From Chloroflexota bacterium (lineage in GTDB: Bacteria; Chloroflexota; Anaerolineae; Anaerolineales; Villigracilaceae), in the NCBI GenBank assembly GCA_023459215.1, contig JAEWVF010000111.1, positions 1 to 64,000 on the forward strand: a stretch of 64,000 nucleotides of DNA, in the 5' to 3' direction. The notes under the pieces were generated by a model that saw only the letters and a program-made list of their open reading frames with translations, was not told where the DNA came from and searched no databases. The position numbers and the translations under genes were made by a program. The first letter of the stretch is position 1. The number at the start of each line of letters is the position of its first letter. Below are positions 39,074 to 47,597 of this stretch, piece by piece.

Positions 39074-40564
39074 TTAATCTGCCAGTTTCTTGAAGCTGGA
39101 TGTCAGCGCCGGATAAAGCTCCCGGTAAATCGGGTAGATTTTCTCGTAGGCTTTGACCTGCTTTTCGTCCGGGAGCGTGCTGCCCGTCACCCGGATCGCC
39201 GCTTCACAGGCCGCTTCCACGCTGGAGTAGCAGCCCGCGCCAACTGCCGCGAGCAGGGCCGCGCCGTAGGCCGCGCCTTCGGTCGTGTTGACCGTCACCA
39301 GCTCACAGCCGAAAACATCCGCCAATATTTGCCGCCAAAGCGCACTCTTTGCGCCGCCGCCCGACACCCGCACTTGCTTGATCTGCCCCAGGCCGGAGGC
39401 TTTCATCAGCTCGAAGGAATCCTTCAGGCCGAAAGCGACGCCTTCCAGCACGGCGCGGGTGGTGTGCGGCATCCCGTGCCGCACCGTCAGGCCGACAAAT
39501 GCGCCGCGCGCCAGCGGATCGGGGTGCGGTGTGCGTTCGCCGGTCAGGTAGGGTAGGAAGAGCAAGCCATCCGCCCCTGCTGGAACGTTGACCGCCGGGG
39601 CCAGCAATTCATCGTAACTGTGGAGCGGGGCAAAGGTATCGCGATACCAGCGCAGCGAACCTGCCGCCGAGAGCATGACGCCCATCAGGTGCCATTTGTC
39701 GGGCACCGAATGGCAGAACGCGTGCAAACGGCCCTGGGGTTCGACGAACGCCCCGTTGGCGCTGGCAAAAACGACCCCGCTGGTGCCCAACGTCAGCGCA
39801 ACCACGCCTTCGGAGACCGCGCCAACGCCGACGGCCTGGGCGGCCTGGTCGCCGCCGCCAGCCATGACCGGGGTACCGGCTTTCAGCCCCGTAGCGGAAG
39901 CCGCTTCGGCGCTTAAGAATCCGGTGATTTGCGGCCCTTCGAACAGGCGCGGCATCCAGGCGGCGGGGATTTCAAGCGCGGCCAGCACTTCTTCAGACCA
40001 ATCGCGTTTCTTTAAATCCATCAGCACCGTGCCTGCGCCATCGGCTTTATCCATGGCGTAGACGCCGGTTAGCTTTAAGCGCACATAATCCTTGGGCAAC
40101 AGCACGTGCGCGGCCTGGGCGTAGATTTCCGGCTCGTTTTCCTTGACCCACAGGATTTTGGGGGCGGTGAAACCGGTCAGGGCCACATTGCCGGTGATTT
40201 GGATGAATTTTTCGCGCCCGATCCGCTGGTGGATTTCATCGCATTGGGCTTGGGTGCGTTGGTCGTTCCACAGGATGGCCGGGCGCAACACCTGGCCATC
40301 TTTGTCGAGCAGCACCAGTCCGTGCATTTGGCCAGTCAAGCCAACCCCGCCCACCTGGGCGGGATCGATGCCCGTTTGCTGGAGTACTGCCCGGATGGAT
40401 TTCTGGGCGCCGTCCCACCATAAATCGGGGTGTTGCTCACTCCACAGCGGGCGCGGCGTTTCGAAGGGATATTCTGTTGCTGCAACCGCCAGAACTTGCC
40501 CGGCGGAATCCATCAACAGCGCCTTGGTGGCGGTGGTGGAACTATCGATGCCGATGAAATACAT
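39074..40564 (-). CDS. xylB: Xylulokinase
   Basis: This 496-residue FGGY kinase converts D-xylulose to xylulose 5-phosphate with ATP. The N-terminus MYFIGIDSSTTATKALLMD is the phosphate-binding region, GLTGQMHGLVLLD is the substrate region, and the catalytic aspartate lies in MAGGGDQAAQAVG. The C-terminal ATP site contains RVSGGGAKSALWRQILADVF. GGAG lies 8 bases upstream of ATG 40564; the in-frame ATG at 40597 gives an unlikely extension. It follows xylA by 53 bases, with a perfect hairpin between them, and is convergent with the hydrolase operon. Confidence 0.94.
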   Translation of the reverse strand: MYFIGIDSSTTATKALLMDSAGQVLAVAATEYPFETPRPLWSEQHPDLWWDGAQKSIRAVLQQTGIDPAQVGGVGLTGQMHGLVLLDKDGQVLRPAILWNDQRTQAQCDEIHQRIGREKFIQITGNVALTGFTAPKILWVKENEPEIYAQAAHVLLPKDYVRLKLTGVYAMDKADGAGTVLMDLKKRDWSEEVLAALEIPAAWMPRLFEGPQITGFLSAEAASATGLKAGTPVMAGGGDQAAQAVGVGAVSEGVVALTLGTSGVVFASANGAFVEPQGRLHAFCHSVPDKWHLMGVMLSAAGSLRWYRDTFAPLHSYDELLAPAVNVPAGADGLLFLPYLTGERTPHPDPLARGAFVGLTVRHGMPHTTRAVLEGVAFGLKDSFELMKASGLGQIKQVRVSGGGAKSALWRQILADVFGCELVTVNTTEGAAYGAALLAAVGAGCYSSVEAACEAAIRVTGSTLPDEKQVKAYEKIYPIYRELYPALTSSFKKLAD

Positions 40565-40581
40565 TTTTTTCTCCAAATGGC

Positions 40582-40612
40582 AGTAGGGGCGCAGCACTGC
40601 TGCGCCCCTACT
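40582..40612. repeat. Perfect palindrome between xylA and xylB
   Basis: A 14-bp perfect stem (AGTAGGGGCGCAGC at 40582-40595 with its complement at 40599-40612) has a 3-base loop. It resembles dispersed palindromic repeats and may also modulate xylB expression. It lies 17 bases upstream of the xylB start. Confidence 0.75.
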
Positions 40613-40617
40613 CGAAA

Positions 40618-41784
40618 TTATCTTGTTCCGGTCAGGATGTCGAAGGTGAGCTGGTCGAGGCGCTCGTACTTCAGGCCGCGCTGGCTGATGGCCGGGCGGT
40701 CAAAGGCCTGGGCCTTGAGGGCAGCGGCTTTCTCGCGGCTGTATTTGCCGAAGAAGGGGGCCATGGCCGGGTCTTCAGCGTTGACCTCGGCCAGGATGGC
40801 CTGGACTTCGGGATCGGCGTTGAAGCGGGCGGCTTTTTCCTTCAGGACCAGGTAGGTGCGCATGCAGCCGCGGGCAAAATCCTTGACGCCGGCGAAGTCT
40901 TCGGTGCGATAGGCGTGGGCGTCGAAGTGGCGCGGATTGTCATATTTGACATCTTCAAGGAATTTGACCAGGTAGAAGGCGGCTTTCAGGTCGCGCGAGC
41001 CGAAGCGCAGATCCTGATCATAGCGGCCAGGGTACTGGTCGTTCAGGTCGATGTGGAAGAGTTTGCCCGCTTCCCAGGCCTGGGCGACGCCGTGCATGAA
41101 GTTGAGTCCGGCCATGTGCTCATGGGCAACTTCGGGGTTGACGCCGACCATTTCGGGGTGGTCGAGGGTCGCAATGAAAGCCAGCATGTGTCCGGTGGTC
41201 GGGTTGTAAATGTCGCCGCGCGGTTCGTTGGGCTTGGCTTCGAGGGCAAATTTCAGGTCATATTTGTTGTCGATGGCGTATTCGCACAGGAAGTTCATTG
41301 CTTCGCGGTTGCGTTTGATGGCATCCACGGCGCTCTTGCTTGAGTCGGTTTCGGTGCCTTCGCGTCCGCCCCAGAAAACGTAGGTCTTTGCGCCGAATTC
41401 GACGCCCAGATCCATGGCGCGCATGGTCTTTTGCAGGGCATAAGCGCGGACTTTAGGATCGTTGCTGGTAAAAGCGCCATCCTTGAAGACCGGATCGTGG
41501 AACAGGTCGGTGGTTGCCATCGGGACGACCACGCCGGTATCGGCCAGGGCCTTGCGGAATTCCTTTTTGATGGCTTCAGCTTCGGCGGGGGTGGCATCAA
41601 TCGGGATCAGGTCGTTATCGTGAAAGTTGACGCCATACGCGCCGACTTCGCCGAGCAGGTAAACCAGTTCGGCGGGTGTCCTGCCTGCGCGAGTGGCATA
41701 GCCGAACGGATCGCCGCCGGGGTTGCCAACGGTCCACAGGCCAAAGGTGAATTTGTGTTCGGGTTTCGGGGAAAAGTCGGACAT
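40618..41784 (-). CDS. xylA: Xylose isomerase, class I
   Basis: This 388-residue protein has the length of class I (Actinobacteria/Thermus-type) xylose isomerases, shorter than the 440-residue class II. The catalytic histidine is H55 in VNFHDNDLIP. Metal and substrate ligands lie in FALEAKPNEPRGD (E182, K184) and FHIDLNDQ. GLWTVGNPGGDPFG near the N-terminus is also diagnostic. AGGAG lies 7 bases upstream of the ATG. It is divergent from the ROK regulator across a shared XylR-type operator and is the first gene of the xylAB operon. Confidence 0.96.
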   Translation of the reverse strand: MSDFSPKPEHKFTFGLWTVGNPGGDPFGYATRAGRTPAELVYLLGEVGAYGVNFHDNDLIPIDATPAEAEAIKKEFRKALADTGVVVPMATTDLFHDPVFKDGAFTSNDPKVRAYALQKTMRAMDLGVEFGAKTYVFWGGREGTETDSSKSAVDAIKRNREAMNFLCEYAIDNKYDLKFALEAKPNEPRGDIYNPTTGHMLAFIATLDHPEMVGVNPEVAHEHMAGLNFMHGVAQAWEAGKLFHIDLNDQYPGRYDQDLRFGSRDLKAAFYLVKFLEDVKYDNPRHFDAHAYRTEDFAGVKDFARGCMRTYLVLKEKAARFNADPEVQAILAEVNAEDPAMAPFFGKYSREKAAALKAQAFDRPAISQRGLKYERLDQLTFDILTGTR

Positions 41785-41825
41785 GGGTAGGCTCCTTGGT
41801 AATTTGAGTAAGTGGAATTTGGTGC

Positions 41826-41854
41826 TTGACTTTGGCTAAAATAGTTCTTATAAT
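41826..41854 (+). promoter_or_regulatory. Promoter of the ROK regulator gene
   Basis: TTGACT (41826-41831), a 17-base spacer, then a perfect TATAAT (41849-41854). The operator starts two bases later and covers the expected start point. Confidence 0.85.
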
Positions 41855-41855
41855 C

Positions 41856-41880
41856 TTAGTTGGTTGACCCAACAAACTAA
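41856..41880. promoter_or_regulatory. XylR-type operator
   Basis: A 25-bp palindrome has arms TTAGTTGGTTG and CAACAAACTAA around a short centre. It resembles the TTAGTTTGTTT-type xyl operators known for ROK-family XylR in Gram-positive bacteria. It lies between the two divergent promoters, so one bound dimer could repress both xylAB and the xylR-xylFGH side. Confidence 0.88.
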
Positions 41881-41910
41881 TTATACTCTTAGTTCAGCCT
41901 TTGTTGTCAA
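41880..41910 (-). promoter_or_regulatory. Promoter of xylAB
   Basis: On the minus strand TTGACA (41910-41905) and TATAAT (41885-41880) have a 19-base spacer, longer than ideal. The -10 abuts the operator. Confidence 0.6.
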
Positions 41911-41920
41911 GAGCCAATTC

Positions 41921-43156
41921 ATGCAAAAACGAGAATCCTTCCAAACTGGTGACCAGGCGCTGGTGCGTCAGATTAATCTGTCGCTGGTGATGAATATCAT
42001 GCGCACCCAGGCTCCGATTTCGCGCGCGGCCCTGGCTCAGGCGAGCGGTCTGAATAAGGCTACCGTTTCAGACCTGGTTTTTGACCTGATGGAGCGCGGT
42101 TTTGTGCGTGAAGTGGGCATGAAATCCTCGGGGACGGGCCGCCCGGCGACCCTGCTGACCCTGCACCCCTCAGCCGGGTTTATTGTCAGTTGTGAAATCG
42201 CGGTTGACTTTATCGAAGTCATGGTGACCGATTTTGCGCCAGAGACAATTTGGCAGGTCAAAGAAAAAACTTTTCCTGAAATGGGCCAGCAGGCGATCTT
42301 GGAGCGCACGCTGGCTCTATTATTTCAAGCGGTTGAGCGCGGCAAAGCGGTTGCGCCCTATCTGTTTGGGGTGGCTATCGGTGTTCCGGGTATGGTCGAT
42401 TCAGAGACCGGCACCCTGCTCTTTGCACCCAACCTGGGCTGGAGCGACGTTGAACTGCTGGACTATTTTGAAAAAGCCAATTTTGGCGCGCCGGTTTTTG
42501 TCGAAAACGAAGCCAACCTGGCAGCGCTGGGGGAGCACTATTTCGGCGCAGCGCGCGGCCACGATAACGTGCTCTACTTGAGCGGCAATATCGGCTTGGG
42601 CGGCGGCATGGTGCGCGACGGACATCTTTGTCGGGGCGTGAGCGGGGTTGCCTCCGAGTTTGGCCACATGACCATGAACCCGGACGGTGAATTGTGCAAA
42701 TGTGGTAACCGCGGCTGCTGGGAAACCCAGGTCAGCCAGAAGGCCTTGTACCGTTACCTCAATGAATGGATCAGCGCTGGCAAGAAAAGCTCCCTGACCC
42801 ACGCAGTTGAAAATTATTCGGTGGAAATGATCGTCGAAGCGGCCCGCGAAGGCGATGAAGCGGCCATCCTGGCCCTGGAGAAGACGGGTCGTTACCTGGG
42901 AATCGGGATTGCTTCCCTGTTGAATGCGCTCAACCCCGAACTGGTGGTGCTGGGCGGTATTTTGAGCCTGGCGGCTGATTTCCTGCTGCCGGTGGTCAAC
43001 ACGGAAGTTAGAACCCGGGCTTTGCGTTGGAATCGAGAATCGGCGCAGGTGGTCAAGGCCGCTCATGGCTCGGACGCTTGTGTTAAAGGTGGCATTGCGG
43101 TGGTTTATCAATCTGTTTTATTGCAAACCAACCCACTGGCAATTTTGGGGCGCTGA
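41921..43156 (+). CDS. xylR: ROK-family xylose repressor
   Basis: This 411-residue protein has an N-terminal winged helix (INLSLVMNIMRTQAPISRAALA, then GLNKATVSDLVFDL) and a ROK sugar-binding domain. GVAIGVPGMVDSETGTL begins the domain, ENEANLAALGEHYFGAA follows, and the zinc site is CKCGNRGCWE. This is the layout of XylR repressors that respond to xylose. I chose ATG 41921 because an upstream extension would read through the operator. The ribosome site is weak (AAGAG). It is divergent from xylA and probably co-transcribed with xylFGH, since the xylF gap is only 109 bases without a clear terminator. Confidence 0.88.
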   Translation: MQKRESFQTGDQALVRQINLSLVMNIMRTQAPISRAALAQASGLNKATVSDLVFDLMERGFVREVGMKSSGTGRPATLLTLHPSAGFIVSCEIAVDFIEVMVTDFAPETIWQVKEKTFPEMGQQAILERTLALLFQAVERGKAVAPYLFGVAIGVPGMVDSETGTLLFAPNLGWSDVELLDYFEKANFGAPVFVENEANLAALGEHYFGAARGHDNVLYLSGNIGLGGGMVRDGHLCRGVSGVASEFGHMTMNPDGELCKCGNRGCWETQVSQKALYRYLNEWISAGKKSSLTHAVENYSVEMIVEAAREGDEAAILALEKTGRYLGIGIASLLNALNPELVVLGGILSLAADFLLPVVNTEVRTRALRWNRESAQVVKAAHGSDACVKGGIAVVYQSVLLQTNPLAILGR

Positions 43157-43265
43157 GATTCTAGCCTCATTAATTCTCGTTGCAGGAGGTGCGCCAAGAA
43201 TAAATCAGTCTTTGCTTCTTCACTCATTTTGTTTCTCACCATTCACTCACTATTTGGAGGAAAAG

Positions 43266-44369
43266 ATGTCTAAGTTTGTTCGCATTATCTCTGTTCTGGT
43301 TTTGCTTTCGATCCTGGCTTCGAGCCTGGCCGCCTGTGGCGCTGCTGGCAGTGGCAAGATCAAAGTTGGTCTTTCTTTCTCCGACTTTGCCACCGAACGC
43401 TGGAAAAACGAAGAAGTGCTCATGCGCAAGCTCCTGGAAGAAAAAGGCTATGAAGTTATCAGCCAGGAAGCCAATCATGATGTCAAGCTCCAAAACGACC
43501 AGATTGACAACATGGTCAGCCAGGGCGTGAAAGCCCTGATCATCGTTGCCGAAGATGGCGATGCAATCGTAACCTCCGTCGACAAAGCTGCCGCCGCTGG
43601 TGTCAAGGTTCTGGCCTACGACCGCCTGATCAAGACCGACAAGATTGCCGCTTACCTGTCCTTCGACAACGTCGAAGTTGGCCGCCAGCAAGCCTTGGGC
43701 GTGATGACCGCCATCGACATCGAAAATTGGGATGTCGCCGCCAACGGCCCCGTCCGCCTGGTGCAGCTCGCCGGTTCCCCCACCGATAACAACGCCACCC
43801 TGTTCACCAAGGGCCAGACCGAAATCCTGCAGCCCTACGTGGATGCTGGCAAGATCGAAATCGTTGCCCAGCAAGGTGTGGACAACTGGGATCCCGCCAA
43901 TGCCCTCAAGTTGATGGAAAACATCCTGACCGCCGCCAACAACGATGTCGATGCTGTGGTGGCCTCGAACGATGGTACCGCCCTGGGTGCCCTGCAGGCC
44001 ATGAAGGCCCAGCAGTTGGCCGGTGTCGTGCCGATCTCTGGCCAGGATGCCACCGCTGACGGCTGCAACAGCATCGTCAAGGGCGAACTGACCGTCTCGA
44101 TCATGAAGGATATCCGCAATCTCTCCCCGCTGGCCGTCGATCTGATCGACAAGCTGCTCAAGGGCGAGTCGATCCCCGAGATGAAGAAATTCACCCTGGC
44201 TGAACTGACCGTCGATCCCAGCAAGCAAGGCGAAGTTCCCTGCGTGTTCCTCGAAGTACAGCAAGTCAACAAAGACAACGTCTATGACCTGGTGGTCAAG
44301 AGTGGTTTCCAGGCTTACGATGATGTTTATCGCGACATCCCCGAAGGCGAACGCCCTGCCAAGCCCTAG
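43266..44369 (+). CDS. xylF: D-xylose-binding lipoprotein
   Basis: This 367-residue protein has a lipoprotein signal (ASSLAACGAA) and a periplasmic-binding-protein fold of the ribose/xylose type. Diagnostic segments are KIKVGLSFSDFATERWKNE, ALIIVAEDGDAIVTSVDKA, VLAYDRLI, QLAGSPTDNNATLF and SNDGTALGALQAMKAQQLAG. XylF delivers xylose to XylGH. GGAGG lies 5 bases upstream of the ATG; longer in-frame starts would cover the end of xylR. A promoter-like box and a hairpin separate it from xylG. Confidence 0.93.
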   Translation: MSKFVRIISVLVLLSILASSLAACGAAGSGKIKVGLSFSDFATERWKNEEVLMRKLLEEKGYEVISQEANHDVKLQNDQIDNMVSQGVKALIIVAEDGDAIVTSVDKAAAAGVKVLAYDRLIKTDKIAAYLSFDNVEVGRQQALGVMTAIDIENWDVAANGPVRLVQLAGSPTDNNATLFTKGQTEILQPYVDAGKIEIVAQQGVDNWDPANALKLMENILTAANNDVDAVVASNDGTALGALQAMKAQQLAGVVPISGQDATADGCNSIVKGELTVSIMKDIRNLSPLAVDLIDKLLKGESIPEMKKFTLAELTVDPSKQGEVPCVFLEVQQVNKDNVYDLVVKSGFQAYDDVYRDIPEGERPAKP

Positions 44370-44385
44370 TTTTTGACGTACAATA
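44369..44385 (+). promoter_or_regulatory. Possible internal promoter before xylG
   Basis: The 17-mer GTTTTTGACGTACAATA overlaps the xylF stop codon and contains TACAAT (44379-44384). It is identical to the promoter-like 17-mer at 217-233. The expected start point (about 44391) falls at the beginning of the hairpin. Confidence 0.35.
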
Positions 44386-44387
44386 AA

Positions 44388-44426
44388 GATAAGTCCCGGT
44401 TTCGACCCATGAGGCCGGGACTTATC
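44388..44426 (+). promoter_or_regulatory. Intercistronic hairpin between xylF and xylG
   Basis: GATAAGTCCCGG (44388-44399) pairs perfectly with CCGGGACTTATC (44415-44426) around a 15-base loop. No T run follows. It probably stabilises the xylF message or lowers xylG expression, as with the hairpin at 31536-31571. Confidence 0.7.
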
Positions 44427-44450
44427 CCTGTGAGTGATGAGGAGCAACCT

Positions 44451-45980
44451 GTGGCCGAAGATATTATCCTCGACATTCGTAACGTCACAAAAGAATTCCC
44501 CGGGGTGGTGGCGCTGAGTGATGTTTCGATACAAATCCAACGTGGAAAAGTGCATGGCCTGTGCGGCGAGAATGGCGCAGGCAAATCTACTTTAATGAAA
44601 ATCCTTTCCGGGGTTTATCCGTATGGTTCTTACCAGGGGACCATCCTGTATGAAAACCGGGAACTGAAACTGGAAGACCGTTCGATCCGCCAGGCAATCG
44701 AAGAAGGGATTGCCATCGTCTACCAGGAATTGACCCTGGTCCCGAGCATGACGGTGGGTGAAAATATTTTCCTGGGCAAGGAACCTGTCGAGAATGGCGT
44801 TATCAACTGGGACAAACTTTACGCTGATACCCGCCAAATCCTCGAAAAATACAAGCTGGATGTGCCGCCCAACGCAGTGGTGAAAAACCTCGGCATGGGC
44901 AAAATGCAGATGGTGGAAATCGCCAAGGCGCTCTCCGAGAATGCAAAAATTCTCATCCTGGATGAACCGACCAGCGCCTTGAGCGAGGCAGAGATCGACC
45001 AACTCATGGAAATTTTGGGAACGCTCAAAAAACATGGCGTGACCTGTATTTATATTACCCACAAACTGGAAGAGTTCTTCCGCATCACCGATTCGGTCAC
45101 CATCTTGCGCGATGGAAAAACCGTTACCACCAGCGCGACCAGCGAGTTTAATCAGGAGAAACTGGTGCGGCACATGGTCGGGCGCGAGATGAAGGAACGC
45201 TTCCCCCAGGGAAAGCGCAATCCGGGCGATGTGATTCTCAAGGTGGAAAACCTGGTCGCCAGCGACCCGAACGAACCCAGCCGCCGGGTCTTGAACGATG
45301 TCAGCTTTGACCTGCGCAAGGGCGAAATCCTGGGCATTGCCGGGCTGATGGGTTCCGGGCGCACCGAACTGGTGACGACGATTTTCGGCGAATATGGCAA
45401 TATCATCTCGGGCACCATCACGATGGACGGGCGCAGCTTGAGCATCAAAAATGCGCGCGATGCGATGACCCACGGCATCAGCCTGGTGCCCGAAGATCGC
45501 AAGGGACAGGGCCTGGTGCTGATCCAGCCGATTTTGCGCAACATCTCGCTGGCCAACCTTGACCGCTTTGCATCTTTCCTGCGCATCGACCAGGATGCGG
45601 AGATGGCCGCCGCGAACCGCCAGGGCAGAAACCTGGCCATTAAGGCCTCCAACCTGCAAGCGCGGGTGGATTCGCTCTCGGGTGGCAACCAGCAGAAGGT
45701 GGTCATCGCCAAGTGGCTGCTGACCGATCCGCAAATCCTGATCATGGACGATCCCACGCGCGGCATCGATGTGGGCGCGAAATTCGAAATTTACAAGCTG
45801 ATGAACGAACTGGCCGAAAGCGGCGTTTCGATCATCATGATTTCCAGCGAGCTTGAAGAAGTGATTGGCATGAGCGACCGCATCATGGTGATGCATCATG
45901 GACGCTCCGGCGGCATCCTGGAGACCCAGGGCGCTACCCAGGAAAAAATCATGGCGATTGCCACCGGCATCGAGGCTTAA
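44451..45980 (+). CDS. xylG: Xylose ABC transporter ATP-binding protein
   Basis: This 509-residue protein holds two ABC ATPase modules, as in all RbsA/XylG proteins. The first has Walker A GENGAGKSTLMKIL and signature LGMGKMQMVEIAKAL, a degenerate LSGGQ. The second has LSGGNQQKVVIAKWL, but its Walker A is altered (GLMGSGRTELV). I chose the GTG at 44451 because GAGGAG lies 6 bases upstream and the protein then begins MAEDIILDIRNVTKEF, the family norm. An ATG at 44409 is possible but lies inside the intercistronic hairpin. It lies between xylF and xylH. Confidence 0.92.
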   Translation: MAEDIILDIRNVTKEFPGVVALSDVSIQIQRGKVHGLCGENGAGKSTLMKILSGVYPYGSYQGTILYENRELKLEDRSIRQAIEEGIAIVYQELTLVPSMTVGENIFLGKEPVENGVINWDKLYADTRQILEKYKLDVPPNAVVKNLGMGKMQMVEIAKALSENAKILILDEPTSALSEAEIDQLMEILGTLKKHGVTCIYITHKLEEFFRITDSVTILRDGKTVTTSATSEFNQEKLVRHMVGREMKERFPQGKRNPGDVILKVENLVASDPNEPSRRVLNDVSFDLRKGEILGIAGLMGSGRTELVTTIFGEYGNIISGTITMDGRSLSIKNARDAMTHGISLVPEDRKGQGLVLIQPILRNISLANLDRFASFLRIDQDAEMAAANRQGRNLAIKASNLQARVDSLSGGNQQKVVIAKWLLTDPQILIMDDPTRGIDVGAKFEIYKLMNELAESGVSIIMISSELEEVIGMSDRIMVMHHGRSGGILETQGATQEKIMAIATGIEA

Positions 45981-45998
45981 CCCCCACCCGAGGTATGT

Positions 45999-47171
45999 AT
46001 GAACCTATCCCTTGAACTCAAAAAACGCTTTCGTGAAAATATCCAGACTTATGCCATGCTGCTGGCGATGATTGCCATCTGGATTTTGTTCAATATCCTG
46101 ACCAATGGCTTTTATCTCAGCCCGCAGAACTTCTCCAACCTGTTCCGCCAGATGACGGTGACTTCCTTCCTGGCGACCGGCATGGTGCTGGTGATTGTCA
46201 CCGGCAACATCGATCTTTCGGTCGGCAAGCTGGCCGGGTTTGTCTCGGTGGTGGTGGCTTATTTCCAGGCCAATGTCTGGAATACCATCTTCCCCGATCA
46301 GCCGATTACGGCTGCCGTCTTATCGGTGGGAATCGGCCTGTTGGTCGGCGCGCTGTTTGGCATGTTGCAGGGCTATATTGTTTCCTATATGCGTGTGCCG
46401 GCTTTCATTGTCACCCTGGGCGGTATGTTCGTCCTGCGCGGCGGCATCCTGATTATCACTGAGGGCAAAACCATCCCGGCCAACCAGCCCGGTTTCGACC
46501 AGATCGCCCAGGGCTACCTGCCCGCCAGCATCGGCTGGATTGCGGCTTTGCTGGTGGTGGCGCTGCTCTTTATGAACATGATTCGCAGCCGTGCGCGCAA
46601 GGCCCAATACGGGTTTGAAGTGCCCAATCTCTACATGGACATCCTCGGGACGGTGTTTTTCTCGGCCCTGGTCATTGCCTATGTCTTCGTGGTCAATTTC
46701 TACAACGGTATCCAGGTCCCGGTGCTGCTGCTGGCGGTGACGGCTGTGATCATGGCCTACATCTCGAACAATACCCGCTTCGGACGTTATGCCTATGCCA
46801 TCGGCGGCAACCGCGAAGCGGCGCGCCTGTCAGGCATCAATATCAAGCGCAATATTTTCCTGATTTTTGTGCTGATGGGTTTCCTGTGCGGCATCGCCGG
46901 GATCGTGCTGGCTTCCTACGTCGGTTATGGCACGGTCGCTGCCGGCGAAGGCTACGAACTGGATGCGATTGCGGCCTGTATCCTGGGCGGGACGTCCACC
47001 CTGGGCGGCGAAGGCACGATTTTCGGCGCGATGATCGGTGGCCTGATCATGGCTTCCTTGACCAATGGCCTGCAAATGCTCAACGTGCCGGCGGCCTATC
47101 AGTATGTGGTCAAAGGCGCAGTGCTGATCCTGGCCGTTTATGCGGACGTTTATTTCAAGAAAAATCGCTAA
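45999..47171 (+). CDS. xylH: Xylose ABC transporter permease
   Basis: This 390-residue integral membrane protein has about ten helices and belongs to the RbsC/XylH family. MVLVIVTGNIDLSVGKLAGFVSV, quoted in part as TGNIDLSVGKLAG, is the family hallmark. GGNREAARLSGINIKRN is the cytoplasmic loop that meets XylG. The length fits XylH, which is longer than RbsC. GAGG lies 5 bases upstream of the ATG. It ends the xylFGH operon, and a strong terminator follows. Confidence 0.93.
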   Translation: MNLSLELKKRFRENIQTYAMLLAMIAIWILFNILTNGFYLSPQNFSNLFRQMTVTSFLATGMVLVIVTGNIDLSVGKLAGFVSVVVAYFQANVWNTIFPDQPITAAVLSVGIGLLVGALFGMLQGYIVSYMRVPAFIVTLGGMFVLRGGILIITEGKTIPANQPGFDQIAQGYLPASIGWIAALLVVALLFMNMIRSRARKAQYGFEVPNLYMDILGTVFFSALVIAYVFVVNFYNGIQVPVLLLAVTAVIMAYISNNTRFGRYAYAIGGNREAARLSGINIKRNIFLIFVLMGFLCGIAGIVLASYVGYGTVAAGEGYELDAIAACILGGTSTLGGEGTIFGAMIGGLIMASLTNGLQMLNVPAAYQYVVKGAVLILAVYADVYFKKNR

Positions 47172-47207
47172 TTCGAGTGGCGGAGAGCAACCGCCAGAAG
47201 AAAGAAG

Positions 47208-47244
47208 AAACAGGGCTTTCCCATCAAGGGAAAGCCCTGTTTTT
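47208..47244 (+). terminator. Terminator of xylFGH
   Basis: A 15-bp perfect stem (47208-47222 with 47228-47242) and an ATCAA loop end in TTTTT. It also faces the convergent mazF gene. Confidence 0.95.
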
Positions 47245-47257
47245 GGTTGAACAACCT

Positions 47258-47593
47258 TTATTGGCCGATCAAAGTCGCCAGTTTCTGCAAAACTTCATCG
47301 AGGGCGGTGGATGGTAATTTACAGACGAACTCCGCCTGGCGGACTTTCCAGTCAAGGCTTTTGACCTGGTCTGACAGGATCGCGCCGCCGATTTTTAATC
47401 CGCTGGGAATCAGGACTTCAAAAGGATAGTTTTTAACCTGGCTTGTTATCGGGCATAGGATTGCCAAGCCCACCTTGCCGTTATAGGCCACCGGCGATAA
47501 AACCAGCGCCGGACGCCGCCCGGCTTGCTCATGTCCGGCCTGCGGATTGAAGGTTATCCAAACAATGTCGCCGCGATCCGGGGTGTATGCCAT
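47258..47593 (-). CDS. mazF: MazF-type mRNA endonuclease toxin
   Basis: This 111-residue protein has the MazF/PemK fold. GDIVWITFNP, then GHEQAGRRPALVLSP with the catalytic arginine, and LCPITSQVKNYPFEV with the conserved threonine are all present. MazF cleaves mRNA at short sequences and stops growth when the antitoxin is lost. I chose ATG 47593, 4 bases after the mazE stop; longer in-frame starts overlap mazE. It is convergent with the xylFGH terminator. Confidence 0.93.
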   Translation of the reverse strand: MAYTPDRGDIVWITFNPQAGHEQAGRRPALVLSPVAYNGKVGLAILCPITSQVKNYPFEVLIPSGLKIGGAILSDQVKSLDWKVRQAEFVCKLPSTALDEVLQKLATLIGQ

Positions 47594-47597
47594 CACT

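Noticed and set aside
43236..45899. Long minus-strand open frames opposite xylF and xylG
   Set aside because: Both are antisense to canonical sugar-transporter genes; the translations are His/Asp/Gly-rich without known motifs.
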